Source of the DNA: Bacillus solitudinis
GTDB lineage: Bacteria; Bacillota; Bacilli; Bacillales; Bacillaceae_D
Assembly: GCF_002797395.1 (NCBI RefSeq)
Contig: NZ_KZ454943.1
Location: forward strand, 1,533,768-1,597,767
Length of the DNA stretch: 64,000 nt
Reading direction: 5' to 3'
The notes beneath the pieces were generated by a model, which searched no databases, was not told the DNA's origin, and worked only from the letters and a program-made list of their open reading frames with translations. The position numbers and the translations under genes are program-made. Positions 18,284 through 27,073 of this stretch are shown here, piece by piece (the stretch's first letter is position 1; each line of letters begins with the position of its first letter).

Positions 18284-19537
18284 TTATTTTTGGAACTTTT
18301 CAATCGCTCTAGCTAGAGCTCGGTTCTTCTTGGCATGTTCTTCTAACGAGATTCCGTTTATCGCTGCCTCCCAGCCTTGTTGCATACTTTTCACACCTTC
18401 AGATGGTCCATCAGGATGAGATAAAATGCCTCCTCCTGCAAGATGAATCACATCGGTTGTTTTCGTCGCTTCGTATGTTTCAATCGCCGTCCCCCCCCAC
18501 TGCCCTGAAGAAATCACAGGCATTGAAGCTCCCCCGTTAATCGGTGTTAAGCATGCTTTAATTGAACGCACCACGGATTCATTACTTTCATAAAACTTGC
18601 TATTTAACCCATTCACATGCAGGTGATCTGCTCCCGCTAAACGACATAGCTTTTGATAGACGTTAAAATCCATCCCTAGTTGCGGGCAACGAGTCATCAA
18701 TCCCCACTGATTGCGATGGCCATGAATAGGCAGCTCCGTATAGCGATTCAAATGGGCAAGTCCGGCAAGCCCAATGCTGTTAATACTCACCATCACACAG
18801 GTTCCACCCGCTTCGTAGACCAAATCATGGTTCTGCTTTAGCTCGTCAATATCGCCCGTAATATTAAAAGCAAACATTGCTTTCTTCCCTGTTTTATCGG
18901 CGTTTCTATTAATCTCTTCCATAACAACCTTCACTCGTTCTTTTAAAGGAGCATAAGGCGGGTTGCCATTTAATTCATCATCTTTGATAAAATCTACCCC
19001 CGCGTCAAGTAGCTCTCGGGCTAGTAGACGTAAGTCTTCTAATTCTAAGCCAATGCTCGGCTTAATAATCGTTCCAAATAAGGGTCTAGCGTACACGTTT
19101 GCAAGTTTGCGGGTTCCGTCGATTCCAAATTTAGGTCCCGTGTATTTTTCACTAAACGCTTGTGGCAATTCAAGATCTATTAAACGCAAACCCGAAAACT
19201 CTTGCAGCTCATACAAATTACCAGCAATCGCTGATAATAAATTGGGGATGGATGGTCCAAAATTTATTAGGGGAAATGATAAGACAACTTCCGCGCAATG
19301 ATAGCTTCCATTATGTTGTTTGGGAAGCTTCACACCAGGTAAACCTGGTGTGTTTTTCACATCTACTTCCTTAATACTAATGACTTTCGCAGCATGTTTT
19401 TCTTTTAATTCGTCGGTCTCTCCTGGTACCGCTGTAAACGTCCCTGTTGATTGTTCTCCTGCCATCACAGCGGCTGCGTGGTGAAGATCATAAGGGGTTT
19501 CAATATAATAAGTGGCAATGACTCGTTGTTCATTCAT
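18284..19537 (-). CDS. RuBisCO-like protein, probable 3-oxo-isoapionate-4-phosphate enzyme (OiaT or OiaX)
   Basis: The 417-residue protein has the RuBisCO large-subunit fold: an N-terminal ferredoxin-like domain, then a barrel with FGTIIKPSIGL (Lys159, loop-1 lysine motif), VDFIKDDELNG (Lys185 with Asp187 and Glu188, the carbamylated-lysine metal site), HGHRN (272-276), SSGQWGGTA and LAGGGILSHPDG (phosphate loops). The metal-site residues are all kept, so it should be active. Two RuBisCO-like types act on 3-oxo-isoapionate 4-phosphate: OiaX (decarboxylase) and OiaT (transcarboxylase/hydrolase giving 3-phosphoglycerate and glycolate). The sequence alone does not let me choose; glcD at 1-283 favours OiaT. 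The start is ATG at 19537 behind AGGGAAG. It is not a carbon-fixing RuBisCO. Confidence 0.85.
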   Translation of the reverse strand: MNEQRVIATYYIETPYDLHHAAAVMAGEQSTGTFTAVPGETDELKEKHAAKVISIKEVDVKNTPGLPGVKLPKQHNGSYHCAEVVLSFPLINFGPSIPNLLSAIAGNLYELQEFSGLRLIDLELPQAFSEKYTGPKFGIDGTRKLANVYARPLFGTIIKPSIGLELEDLRLLARELLDAGVDFIKDDELNGNPPYAPLKERVKVVMEEINRNADKTGKKAMFAFNITGDIDELKQNHDLVYEAGGTCVMVSINSIGLAGLAHLNRYTELPIHGHRNQWGLMTRCPQLGMDFNVYQKLCRLAGADHLHVNGLNSKFYESNESVVRSIKACLTPINGGASMPVISSGQWGGTAIETYEATKTTDVIHLAGGGILSHPDGPSEGVKSMQQGWEAAINGISLEEHAKKNRALARAIEKFQK

Positions 19538-19542
19538 TTTCT

Positions 19543-20205
19543 TCACTTCCCTAATGCCTTTTTCACAGATAAAACCCCAAGGTATGGACTGGACATAACA
19601 GGCTTACCTGTCATTTCCTTTAACTTCTCTTCCATTCGCGCCATTGAACCTTGCGCTAATACAAACACATCGACCTCGTCTGCAATACTTTTCGCGGCGT
19701 CAAAAATTAGTTGATCGTGTTTATCAGGTTCTCCGCCAACTAATGCTAGGTAGGCGCCTTTTGCTAAACCATCAACCACCGTTACTTCTTTTCCTTGTTC
19801 TTCTGCCTTTGCCTGAACGAGCCGCATCGTTGGTTTGAGCGTTGATGGCAATGTGGCAATTACTCCAATTCTCTTATACTCCTCGACGGCTTTTTGAGCC
19901 ATTAACTCATCAATTTTCACAATCGGTACATCTATGAATTCACGAGCGACGCTTGCGACTTCTCCGACAGAGGAGCATGTGTTTAAGATAATGTCTGCGT
20001 TGATTTCAACACCATGTTGATAGTACTGAATTAATCTTTTCTTTACAGAGGGGGTTACCTTACCTTCTGTAATCACTTCTGAGATCAGACTATCATCGAT
20101 AATGCTGTGTACTTTCGCGTCTGGTATCAGTTCACTGAATAGCTTTTGTACGTTTTCAGCAATTCCTTGACCAGTGTAGATGGCTAGAATCTTTGTCACG
20201 CTCAA
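19543..20205 (-). CDS. Asp/Glu/hydantoin racemase-family protein
   Basis: The protein of about 220 residues has the racemase-family two-cysteine-type layout: NTCSSVGEVA (about 78-87) holds one catalytic cysteine, but the second half reads VLAQGSMARM (about 181-190), where a second cysteine is usual and serine stands instead. The start is uncertain among TTG 20205, GTG 20208 and GTG 20199 behind AAAGGA. The stop lies five bases upstream of the RuBisCO-like start, so the two are co-translated. Its step in apionate breakdown is not known to me. A one-cysteine enzyme is more likely to be a decarboxylase, isomerase or lyase than a true racemase. Confidence 0.75.
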   Translation of the reverse strand: MSVTKILAIYTGQGIAENVQKLFSELIPDAKVHSIIDDSLISEVITEGKVTPSVKKRLIQYYQHGVEINADIILNTCSSVGEVASVAREFIDVPIVKIDELMAQKAVEEYKRIGVIATLPSTLKPTMRLVQAKAEEQGKEVTVVDGLAKGAYLALVGGEPDKHDQLIFDAAKSIADEVDVFVLAQGSMARMEEKLKEMTGKPVMSSPYLGVLSVKKALGK

Positions 20206-20330
20206 CACATCCTTTGTCTTTTTTTAGTTAACCTTCGATTGAGGAGAGGCTGACCCACATTTAGTCTCTCTATTTTTTCTGTAAATTAATTCCTTTACGA
20301 TTCTTCTTTGTGAAGGGGTGTTTCCAGAAC

Positions 20331-22064
20331 CTACCAGTACAGTTCCTCTTCTTCTTTATAGTAAGAACCTTCTTTCATTGGCGCTTTGTCATAGACCTTT
20401 CGTTGGTTATACAATGGTTTATACTTTCCTTCAGGAGAGATATGAATCACATCATCCCCGCGCCATTTCACTTCAAATTCCTGGCCAATTGCCGTTTCTA
20501 CTGTTTTATACTCACTCATTGGGAACGTAATGTTGACCACATCACCAGCTTGAACTGACCCTAAATCAAGAAATCGTCTGTTCATCCAAACACCTGGATC
20601 ATTTCCACTGATGGCATCGACATGATCACCACTTACTTTTTCAACCTTCACTTGGTTATAACCAGCCCAGTCTGGAATACGAATTTGCAAGCTAGGGATG
20701 TTTTCATGAATATCTAACTCAACCCGGCCTTCATGTGGTAAATGACTATGCACATCAAGCAGGCGTGTTCCCCGACTTAGCAATAAGTTAATCCGAACAT
20801 TCCCATCTTCCTCTAAGAGAATATTGTTCCAACCCATAAATAAAGCTCTTGTTCCGGAACCGATGCAACAAAGCTGCAAATCACTTGTATGTCCACGTCC
20901 ATGATTCACATCACAAACAAAATCATTCGGAGCAGAGTAACCTGCGAAAGCACCGCGCGTCCGTTCAGCTACTTTGTAATAGGTTTTCGAACCAACCTCA
21001 TCCATAGAGTGGTCATGTGCTTCTTCAACCCAGTCCAAATCAAGAAGCTGAGTTTCTGTTAAATGGTTACGTAGGAAGCGTTCAACGACACCCCAATATT
21101 CGCTATAGCCACTTCTCGCTAACGTAATTCCTGTTGCAATTAAATCGACAAGTGAACACGTTTCATGCTCATACGCTTGTTCCTGCATATCACCTGGTGT
21201 CCAGCCAAAAGCCGTGCATTGCTTTAGTGCCCAGTCATAGCTCTTTTTCACAAAATTTATCACCGATGAATCTTTCGTAAACAATCCAAATCTAGCAAGC
21301 GCATCTAATGTCCCAAGACGTGTATGAAAATGTCCACTTCGATAAGCAAGTGCGGAATTAAAGCTTCCATCTTCGTTATATACACCACTACGTGTCATAA
21401 TAAAATGAGCAAAGTACTGACAGATTTCAAACGCATCTTTATTCCCTGTTACTTCATGAAACTTAAGCAATGGCATGATTAACCGGCCAGAGAAAGAAGC
21501 TGGATCCGGGGCAAGGCGTAAATTAATCGCGTTTGGGGAAGGCCAGCCATCGACCGTATATTCGGAAGCAGGATAATACCAAATATCCTTCTCTTTAATC
21601 GCAATACGTTTTAAAGCCGCCACATGTCTATCACAGATTTCTTTTACTTTTTCATCCTTTGTGGCCATATACCAAGCTGTCATCGAAAGAATAACCGCCC
21701 GTTGGTCAATGAGATTAGCCGTTTCATCACCCGTACCATCTGGACGTTTCTGACGATAGCTCAAACCATCTTCTTTAAAGAAACTGAGCAAATTACGCTT
21801 ATACTTTTCCTCAACTTTAGCCCCAAACTCTTTTTCTCCGGTCATATGACGAGCCAAGGTTAGCGCATCAATTAATCTCCCATGACTCGATCCATAATCC
21901 CATGATCCATGTGTCATAAAAGCAGGCTTCGAGATTAATGTCGCATTGAAAAATGGAATATAATCAAAATCTTCATCAGCCATACCAATAATAGTATTTA
22001 GCACGTGCTTCGCTCTCTCTTCTAATAGCAATGTATCTGGAATTAACCTTTTTGTTTCTGGCAT
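20331..22064 (-). CDS. GH127-like (DUF1680) glycoside hydrolase
   Basis: The 577-residue protein has the (alpha/alpha)6 barrel and C-terminal sandwich of the beta-L-arabinofuranosidase clan. The zinc-thiolate site is visible as Glu301-x-Cys303 (HETCS) and Cys399-Cys400 (LQLCCIGSG), matching the Glu-x-Cys and Cys-Cys of GH127, whose second cysteine is the nucleophile. No signal peptide is present. ATG at 22064 follows AAGGGAGAG. It lies between the response-regulator gene and the apionate genes, so its sugar product is probably the pathway's input. Family members cut beta-L-arabinofuranosides; apiofuranoside cleavage would be new and is only inferred from position. Confidence 0.82.
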   Translation of the reverse strand: MPETKRLIPDTLLLEERAKHVLNTIIGMADEDFDYIPFFNATLISKPAFMTHGSWDYGSSHGRLIDALTLARHMTGEKEFGAKVEEKYKRNLLSFFKEDGLSYRQKRPDGTGDETANLIDQRAVILSMTAWYMATKDEKVKEICDRHVAALKRIAIKEKDIWYYPASEYTVDGWPSPNAINLRLAPDPASFSGRLIMPLLKFHEVTGNKDAFEICQYFAHFIMTRSGVYNEDGSFNSALAYRSGHFHTRLGTLDALARFGLFTKDSSVINFVKKSYDWALKQCTAFGWTPGDMQEQAYEHETCSLVDLIATGITLARSGYSEYWGVVERFLRNHLTETQLLDLDWVEEAHDHSMDEVGSKTYYKVAERTRGAFAGYSAPNDFVCDVNHGRGHTSDLQLCCIGSGTRALFMGWNNILLEEDGNVRINLLLSRGTRLLDVHSHLPHEGRVELDIHENIPSLQIRIPDWAGYNQVKVEKVSGDHVDAISGNDPGVWMNRRFLDLGSVQAGDVVNITFPMSEYKTVETAIGQEFEVKWRGDDVIHISPEGKYKPLYNQRKVYDKAPMKEGSYYKEEEELYW

Positions 22065-22090
22065 GTTTATCTCTCCCTTAAAAAATTAAT

Positions 22091-23719
22091 TTATAAAGCT
22101 TTCCTAACCTGCATTGGAAACGCTTTATTATTTTTTTTGGTTTTTTTAAAATCACCAATTGTCATCCCTGTTTTTTTCTTAAAGATTTGACTGAAATAAC
22201 GGTAATTCTCATACCCAACCATTTCAGCGATTTCATAATTTTTATAGTTTCCTGAACAAAGCATTTCCTTCGACTTCTCAATTCGATAATCCGTTAAGTA
22301 TTCTACAAAGTTTTGCCCTGTTTCTTTTTTAAAAAGTCTAGCTATATGGTCGGCATTTACAAAATGCTCCTCCGCTATTTTCGTTAATGACAAGGGCATG
22401 AAATAGTGTGTTTCAATTGATTTAATAATGACCTGTACAAGCTCTGCGCCTTGCTTATTGGTTCCTTTCTGATAATGCTTTGTCACACGTGGGAGGATTT
22501 CATTAAAAACCTCTTTAATTGAAACTATTGAGTTTTGTTTTTTTATTAAATCGTCAAAAGCCATTGTTCCATGGCCCGTTATTTGCTCCATACTAGACTC
22601 ACCCACATTCAACAACTTTTCAATCGAATGAACCAGGATGACAAAACACTTTTGCATGAAGCCCACACTACTCTCATTAGACACGAGGTAATCACAAAAT
22701 TGGTCAAAGCTTGCCAAAACATTCTCGTGATGACCAGATTTTAAACTTAATAAAATTACTTGTTCCTTCTCTTCTGGATAGAGAAAAGTTAGTTCATCTA
22801 AAAACTCTCCATCTAAAACAAGACCACTTTTAGTTATAGACTTTTTCTTCAACGCTTCACTCGCACATAGGTAAGCTTCGTGGAGAAGAGAGGGTTGGTG
22901 AACAACTTGACTTAGCCCAAAGCTCATCTTTATTTCCTCACCTTTATGTTCCGATTGATGGTTTTCAAACCACGTCTTTATCGTCTGTTTATTAAGGTGA
23001 TTGGAATAAATAATTATCACAAATTCATTCTTGTCGACCCGTTCATTTATTAGAAGTTCATAATCGTACTCTAACTTTTCAAGTTGGTGCTTCAGTTGTT
23101 GTTTAGCAGTCTCAAGACTTAGAACGGCTTGCTTTAAACGACAATCTTTATACTCAAACGAATCAATCTGACCGATACAAATAAGTTTGCTAGAGTTTTT
23201 GGAGAAAATGAGATGTTCACTTTCCCTATCTTTCCGTTTAGAATGTTCACCAGACACTTGGTCACCCTGGAAGATAAGTCGACTAATGGATAGAGTATCG
23301 TTATACGTATAGACCGTTTGCTCATGAGCTTCTTGAATATCCCTACTTAGTAGCTCTTGTTTCACCTTTTCAAGAACCTGATTTAAATCATCTTTTTTTA
23401 CTGGCTTTAATAAGTAGTCGAAAGCCTTATTCTTAATTGCCTCATGTGTGTATTCAAAATCTGAATAACCACTAATAACGACTGATAAAATATATGGAAA
23501 CTCTTGATGGAGGGAGCGAATCAATTCTCTACCGTCCATGCCAGGCATTCTCATATCCATGATAATGACATCTGGTTTTACATCCCTGACTAATTCAAAA
23601 GCCTCTTCCCCATCATCCGACTCTCCAACCAATGTAAAGTCTAACCCTTCCCAATCAATTAGATTGATAAGCCCTCTACGAATCCATAGTTCATCATCTA
23701 CCACGATAACCTTGTACAC
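22091..23719 (-). CDS. YesN-type response regulator (receiver plus AraC domain)
   Basis: The 542-residue protein has a receiver domain (VVDDELWIRRGL with the acidic pair, DVIIMDMRMPGMDG with the phospho-acceptor Asp, LLKPVKKDDL with the conserved Lys), a long middle region, and a C-terminal AraC double helix-turn-helix (TKIAEEHFVNADHIARLFK and AEMVGYENYRYFSQIFK). The start is GTG at 23719, seven bases after AAAGGAG. Its partner is the sensor kinase at 27074, with the importer genes between them in the same transcript. It should activate this operon when the glycan fragment is sensed. Confidence 0.9.
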   Translation of the reverse strand: MYKVIVVDDELWIRRGLINLIDWEGLDFTLVGESDDGEEAFELVRDVKPDVIIMDMRMPGMDGRELIRSLHQEFPYILSVVISGYSDFEYTHEAIKNKAFDYLLKPVKKDDLNQVLEKVKQELLSRDIQEAHEQTVYTYNDTLSISRLIFQGDQVSGEHSKRKDRESEHLIFSKNSSKLICIGQIDSFEYKDCRLKQAVLSLETAKQQLKHQLEKLEYDYELLINERVDKNEFVIIIYSNHLNKQTIKTWFENHQSEHKGEEIKMSFGLSQVVHQPSLLHEAYLCASEALKKKSITKSGLVLDGEFLDELTFLYPEEKEQVILLSLKSGHHENVLASFDQFCDYLVSNESSVGFMQKCFVILVHSIEKLLNVGESSMEQITGHGTMAFDDLIKKQNSIVSIKEVFNEILPRVTKHYQKGTNKQGAELVQVIIKSIETHYFMPLSLTKIAEEHFVNADHIARLFKKETGQNFVEYLTDYRIEKSKEMLCSGNYKNYEIAEMVGYENYRYFSQIFKKKTGMTIGDFKKTKKNNKAFPMQVRKAL

Positions 23720-23734
23720 CTAATCTCTCCTTTC

Positions 23735-24559
23735 TTAGCCTTTTACAGATCCCACTGTTAAACCACCAATAATATATTTCTGTAATAGAAAATAAGTGAG
23801 CAGTACAGGTGAAATAACTAACATCATAAACGCGAATACAACACCCCAATTTGTGCTATACTGCGTGATGAAATTAAAAATCATTAGCACAATGGTCCAT
23901 TTACTAACATCGGTAACAAGATAAAATGGTCCTGTGAAATCATTCCAAACAAACAGCATGACGACAATCGTTACTGTGATAATAACGGGTGATACAAGCG
24001 GCATAATAATTCGGTAGAACAATTTCAGAAAACTGCACCCTTCTAGCAAAGCCGCTTCGTCTAGTTCTCTTGGAATATTCTTCATAAAGCCAACAAACAA
24101 GAACGTCCCGAATGGGAGCATAACCCCGGTATAATACATAATAATGCTAAAATAAGTCCCATTAATATTTAAATCATGCATTAATTTAATCGTTGGAACG
24201 ATAGCAACTGGCATAATGAGACCTACGATAAAGAAGTAATAAATAAACTTCAGAAACTTATTATCTCTTCGTTGAATAAGAAAGGCCGCCATAGAGGCAA
24301 ATAAATTAATGCAAAAGACAACACTTCCTGAGATAAAGAAACTATTCATAAATCCTCTTAAAATATTGGTTTGCTGAAAGACTTGTAAATAATTCGAAAA
24401 GACAAGTTCAGAAGGAAGCGCTAAATTAAACATGGCAGCTTCCCGAACCCCTTTAAAGGAATTAAGAAAAATGACGAGAAATGGAATAATGACGACTGCG
24501 GAGAGCGCAATACAGACAATCATTAATAAGATGGGGATGAGTTTACTTTTCTTTCTCAT
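23735..24559 (-). CDS. ABC sugar transporter permease, YesQ type (CUT1)
   Basis: The 274-residue protein has six membrane segments and the EAA loop (DEAALLEGCSFLKLFYRIIMP), with the typical end KYIIGGLTVGSVKG. The start ATG shares bases with the stop of the preceding permease (TAATG), so the two are translationally coupled. Confidence 0.9.
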   Translation of the reverse strand: MRKKSKLIPILLMIVCIALSAVVIIPFLVIFLNSFKGVREAAMFNLALPSELVFSNYLQVFQQTNILRGFMNSFFISGSVVFCINLFASMAAFLIQRRDNKFLKFIYYFFIVGLIMPVAIVPTIKLMHDLNINGTYFSIIMYYTGVMLPFGTFLFVGFMKNIPRELDEAALLEGCSFLKLFYRIIMPLVSPVIITVTIVVMLFVWNDFTGPFYLVTDVSKWTIVLMIFNFITQYSTNWGVVFAFMMLVISPVLLTYFLLQKYIIGGLTVGSVKG

Positions 24560-25431
24560 TACATTTCCACCTCTCTTTTTCTAAGAAAATGCAGCACTGG
24601 TATCCCAATACCAGTAATCAAAACGAATAAAACGAGATTAACAGCCGTTGAATAGCCGAGCTCACCTGAACTAAACATCCTCATAATATACGTATTGAAG
24701 ACCTCCGTTCGATACCCTGGCCCACCTTCCGTTAGCACAATCACAATCTCAAATACTTTCATTGAAGAAATCAAGGATAATAAAATATTGATTGTAAAAG
24801 AAGGAGCCAACAGAGGAAAGATAATATTTTTGAAACGCTCCCAGTAGTTCGCACCATCAATATTCGCTGACTCTAAAAGGTCCTTTGGAATAAACTGCAG
24901 GCCAGCCAGATAGATAATCATGGCAAACCCGGTTACCCGCCAAACATCTGTAGCAATGATTGAAAATAGAGCAATGTTCGGATTGTTTAGCCAGTCCATT
25001 GCAAAAGATCCTAATCCGACCGCTCGTAATATTTCATTTATCATTCCATTGTCTGGGTGATAAAGTGCTGAAAATATATGACCAATGATAATCGGAGCTA
25101 TAACATATGGCATAAAAAATATCGTTCGAAGTAAATTCCTAGCATAAAGGGCCTCATTTAACATTAAGGCAAGAATTAATCCAAATACATTTTGTAAAAT
25201 CGTAACAGCTACGGCAAAAATAATCGTATTCTTGAACGCCGTAATCACACGTTTATCTTCAAGCATTTGTTTGTAATTTTCCAAACCGGTAAAGCGAATA
25301 TCATGAGCATAAATATTCCAGTCGGTAAAGCTGTAATAAAACCCTGTTAACGTCGGAAAAATCGAAAATATAAGAAAGACGATTAATGCAGGCGCTAAAA
25401 AATAATATGGATATTTACTTGTTATATGCAT
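24559..25431 (-). CDS. ABC sugar transporter permease, YesP type (CUT1)
   Basis: The 290-residue protein has six membrane segments, a FSIFPTLTGFYYSFTDWN segment after the first helix and the EAA loop (LLESANIDGANYWERFKNIIFP). ATG at 25431 has only a modest ribosome site, consistent with a lower level than the binding protein. A stem-loop separates it from the binding-protein gene. Confidence 0.9.
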   Translation of the reverse strand: MHITSKYPYYFLAPALIVFLIFSIFPTLTGFYYSFTDWNIYAHDIRFTGLENYKQMLEDKRVITAFKNTIIFAVAVTILQNVFGLILALMLNEALYARNLLRTIFFMPYVIAPIIIGHIFSALYHPDNGMINEILRAVGLGSFAMDWLNNPNIALFSIIATDVWRVTGFAMIIYLAGLQFIPKDLLESANIDGANYWERFKNIIFPLLAPSFTINILLSLISSMKVFEIVIVLTEGGPGYRTEVFNTYIMRMFSSGELGYSTAVNLVLFVLITGIGIPVLHFLRKREVEM

Positions 25432-25463
25432 CCTGTCAACCCACCTTAGATGACCTTTTATGG

Positions 25464-25489
25464 TAGAGAGGGGAAGAACCCCCTCTCTA
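25464..25489 (-). terminator. Stem-loop between binding-protein and permease genes
   Basis: A perfect 10-bp GC-rich inverted repeat (464-473 with 480-489, loop of six) has no T-run after it in the minus direction. It is more likely an mRNA-stabilising or attenuating hairpin that raises binding-protein output than a full terminator. Confidence 0.6.
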
Positions 25490-25502
25490 TTAAAGCGCTT
25501 AC

Positions 25503-26861
25503 TTATTCAAATCCAGGTAATCGTTTGTTTCGACCATCGCGACGATAGTTCTCGTCTAATTCATTAAGGGCTGCATCAACATCTTCTTCGATAAACATTG
25601 TTTGAAGGCTCTTTGCAAAGTCAACAAATGTAGGTGTTAACCGGTTTTGGATATTAATCATTGACTGCCCTGCATCGATAAACTCAACAACGTCTTCTTG
25701 AGCTGGATACAATTTGCTTTCGACTCCCTTGTAAATAGGAATGCCTGGTTGTTCACTGTACCAATATTCAACCATTTCTTGAGACGTCATAAATTCAACA
25801 AGCTCAACCGCTACATCGACATGGTCTCCTTGACTCGAAATCATTAATTGGTCAGGCTGGGTAATCATTGCTACACCACGATCCGTTTCTGAAGGAAATG
25901 GCATGTAACCAAGGTTATCAACAACAAACTCTTCTCCAAACTTTTCGACCATTAACGGGATAATATTTGCGATTTGAAAAATCATGGCTACATTTCCTTG
26001 CCCGAACTGCTCTTGTTGGTCATCATATGTTCCGGCCAAAATATTCTCTTGATATAACCCACGTTCCTTAATATCTAATTGTTTTTCTAGTAAGCCTTTT
26101 AGTTCAGGAATCTCAGCTAATTTCAATTCGTTGCTATCTAACTTTAGTACGCCTTCTTCCCCAATTGCTGGGTCAACATATGTCGTCCATCCACTTAAGT
26201 GAAAAATCTGCGCAGGCCAACCATCACTAACAGCCTCATAAAAAGGTGTATACCCTGCAGCTTTGATTTTCTCTGCAGTGTCGATAAGTTCTTGGTAATT
26301 TTGTGGAAGGTCTACCCCGACCTCAGCAAATATTTGCTTATTATAGTAAATCCCCATTGCCCCTGTGGTTCCCCACGGAATCCCGTAGATTTTATTATCT
26401 TGAGTTGTTTGGTATTCAACAGCAGCCTCATTTATATGCTCTAGAATAGCCGTTTCATTTGAAAAGTCATAAAGCTCTTCCTCTGCTCTAAACTTTATAT
26501 TCTGTTTTGTACCGGGCTGCATTAAGAAGATATCAGGATAATCACCTGTCCCAAACCGTGTCTTTAACATATTGTCATAATCTGCTCCACCAGGTAGTGG
26601 CTGGATTTCGACTTTATGTCCTGTTTCTTCATTAAACTTTTCAAAGATTTGTTGATACGGTGTCAAATCTGCCGTATTTGCAATCGTAAAACTTAGTGTA
26701 ACCGGGTCGCTCTTAGCCGGTTCCTCGTTTACTGCAGGTGTTTCCTCTTCATTTTCTGTAGGAGTTTGTGATCCCCCTGTATCCTTACCACCACAAGCTG
26801 ATATAATGATTAAGCATGAAATAATAAAGGCAAACAAAATCGTCGTTCGTAATGACTTCAT
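25503..26861 (-). CDS. ABC transporter solute-binding lipoprotein, YesO type
   Basis: The precursor has a lipoprotein signal with lipobox IISAC (Cys23), an acidic linker, and a family 1 extracellular-solute-binding domain of about 400 residues (LSFTIANTADLTPYQQIFEKFN at its start). The start chosen is ATG 26861, seven bases after GGAGG; ATG 26864 is equally readable. With the two permeases it forms a CUT1 importer energised by an ATPase not encoded here. The ligand is probably an apiose-containing or pectic oligosaccharide, inferred from the operon. Confidence 0.9.
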   Translation of the reverse strand: MKSLRTTILFAFIISCLIIISACGGKDTGGSQTPTENEEETPAVNEEPAKSDPVTLSFTIANTADLTPYQQIFEKFNEETGHKVEIQPLPGGADYDNMLKTRFGTGDYPDIFLMQPGTKQNIKFRAEEELYDFSNETAILEHINEAAVEYQTTQDNKIYGIPWGTTGAMGIYYNKQIFAEVGVDLPQNYQELIDTAEKIKAAGYTPFYEAVSDGWPAQIFHLSGWTTYVDPAIGEEGVLKLDSNELKLAEIPELKGLLEKQLDIKERGLYQENILAGTYDDQQEQFGQGNVAMIFQIANIIPLMVEKFGEEFVVDNLGYMPFPSETDRGVAMITQPDQLMISSQGDHVDVAVELVEFMTSQEMVEYWYSEQPGIPIYKGVESKLYPAQEDVVEFIDAGQSMINIQNRLTPTFVDFAKSLQTMFIEEDVDAALNELDENYRRDGRNKRLPGFE

Positions 26862-26892
26862 CATGATTCCTCCAATCAATTTTGGTTTAGAA

Positions 26893-26906
26893 TGAATGCG
26901 TTTTCA
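26893..26906. promoter_or_regulatory. cre box (CcpA) upstream of the second importer
   Basis: On the minus strand the site reads TGAAAACGCATTCA, a full match to TGWAARCGNWWNCA. It lies about 30 bases upstream of the binding-protein start, where bound CcpA would block transcription into the importer and apionate genes. Confidence 0.8.
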
Positions 26907-27073
26907 TTTTTGAAACTAATAAAAGAACTAGACCCAGAGACTTTGCAACAACGGACAGCTTTTTCACTTCCTTCCTATCACCCACCATCCATTTGAATAG
27001 TGGGTTAACTATACTTTGATTATAGATTTTCTGACAGAAATAAAAATAAAATATTCTGACTTCTTTTTGTTCA

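Noticed and set aside
18284..19537. Carbon-fixing RuBisCO
   Set aside because: The loop and metal motifs are of a RuBisCO-like protein, and the neighbours are sugar-acid genes with no phosphoribulokinase.
20244..20280. Hairpin followed by T-run on the plus strand
   Set aside because: No plus-strand gene ends there; it has no T-run in the direction of the real operon.
22107..22120. cre-like sequence in the response regulator gene
   Set aside because: 12 of 14 match but inside the coding end of the gene, where a control role is unlikely.
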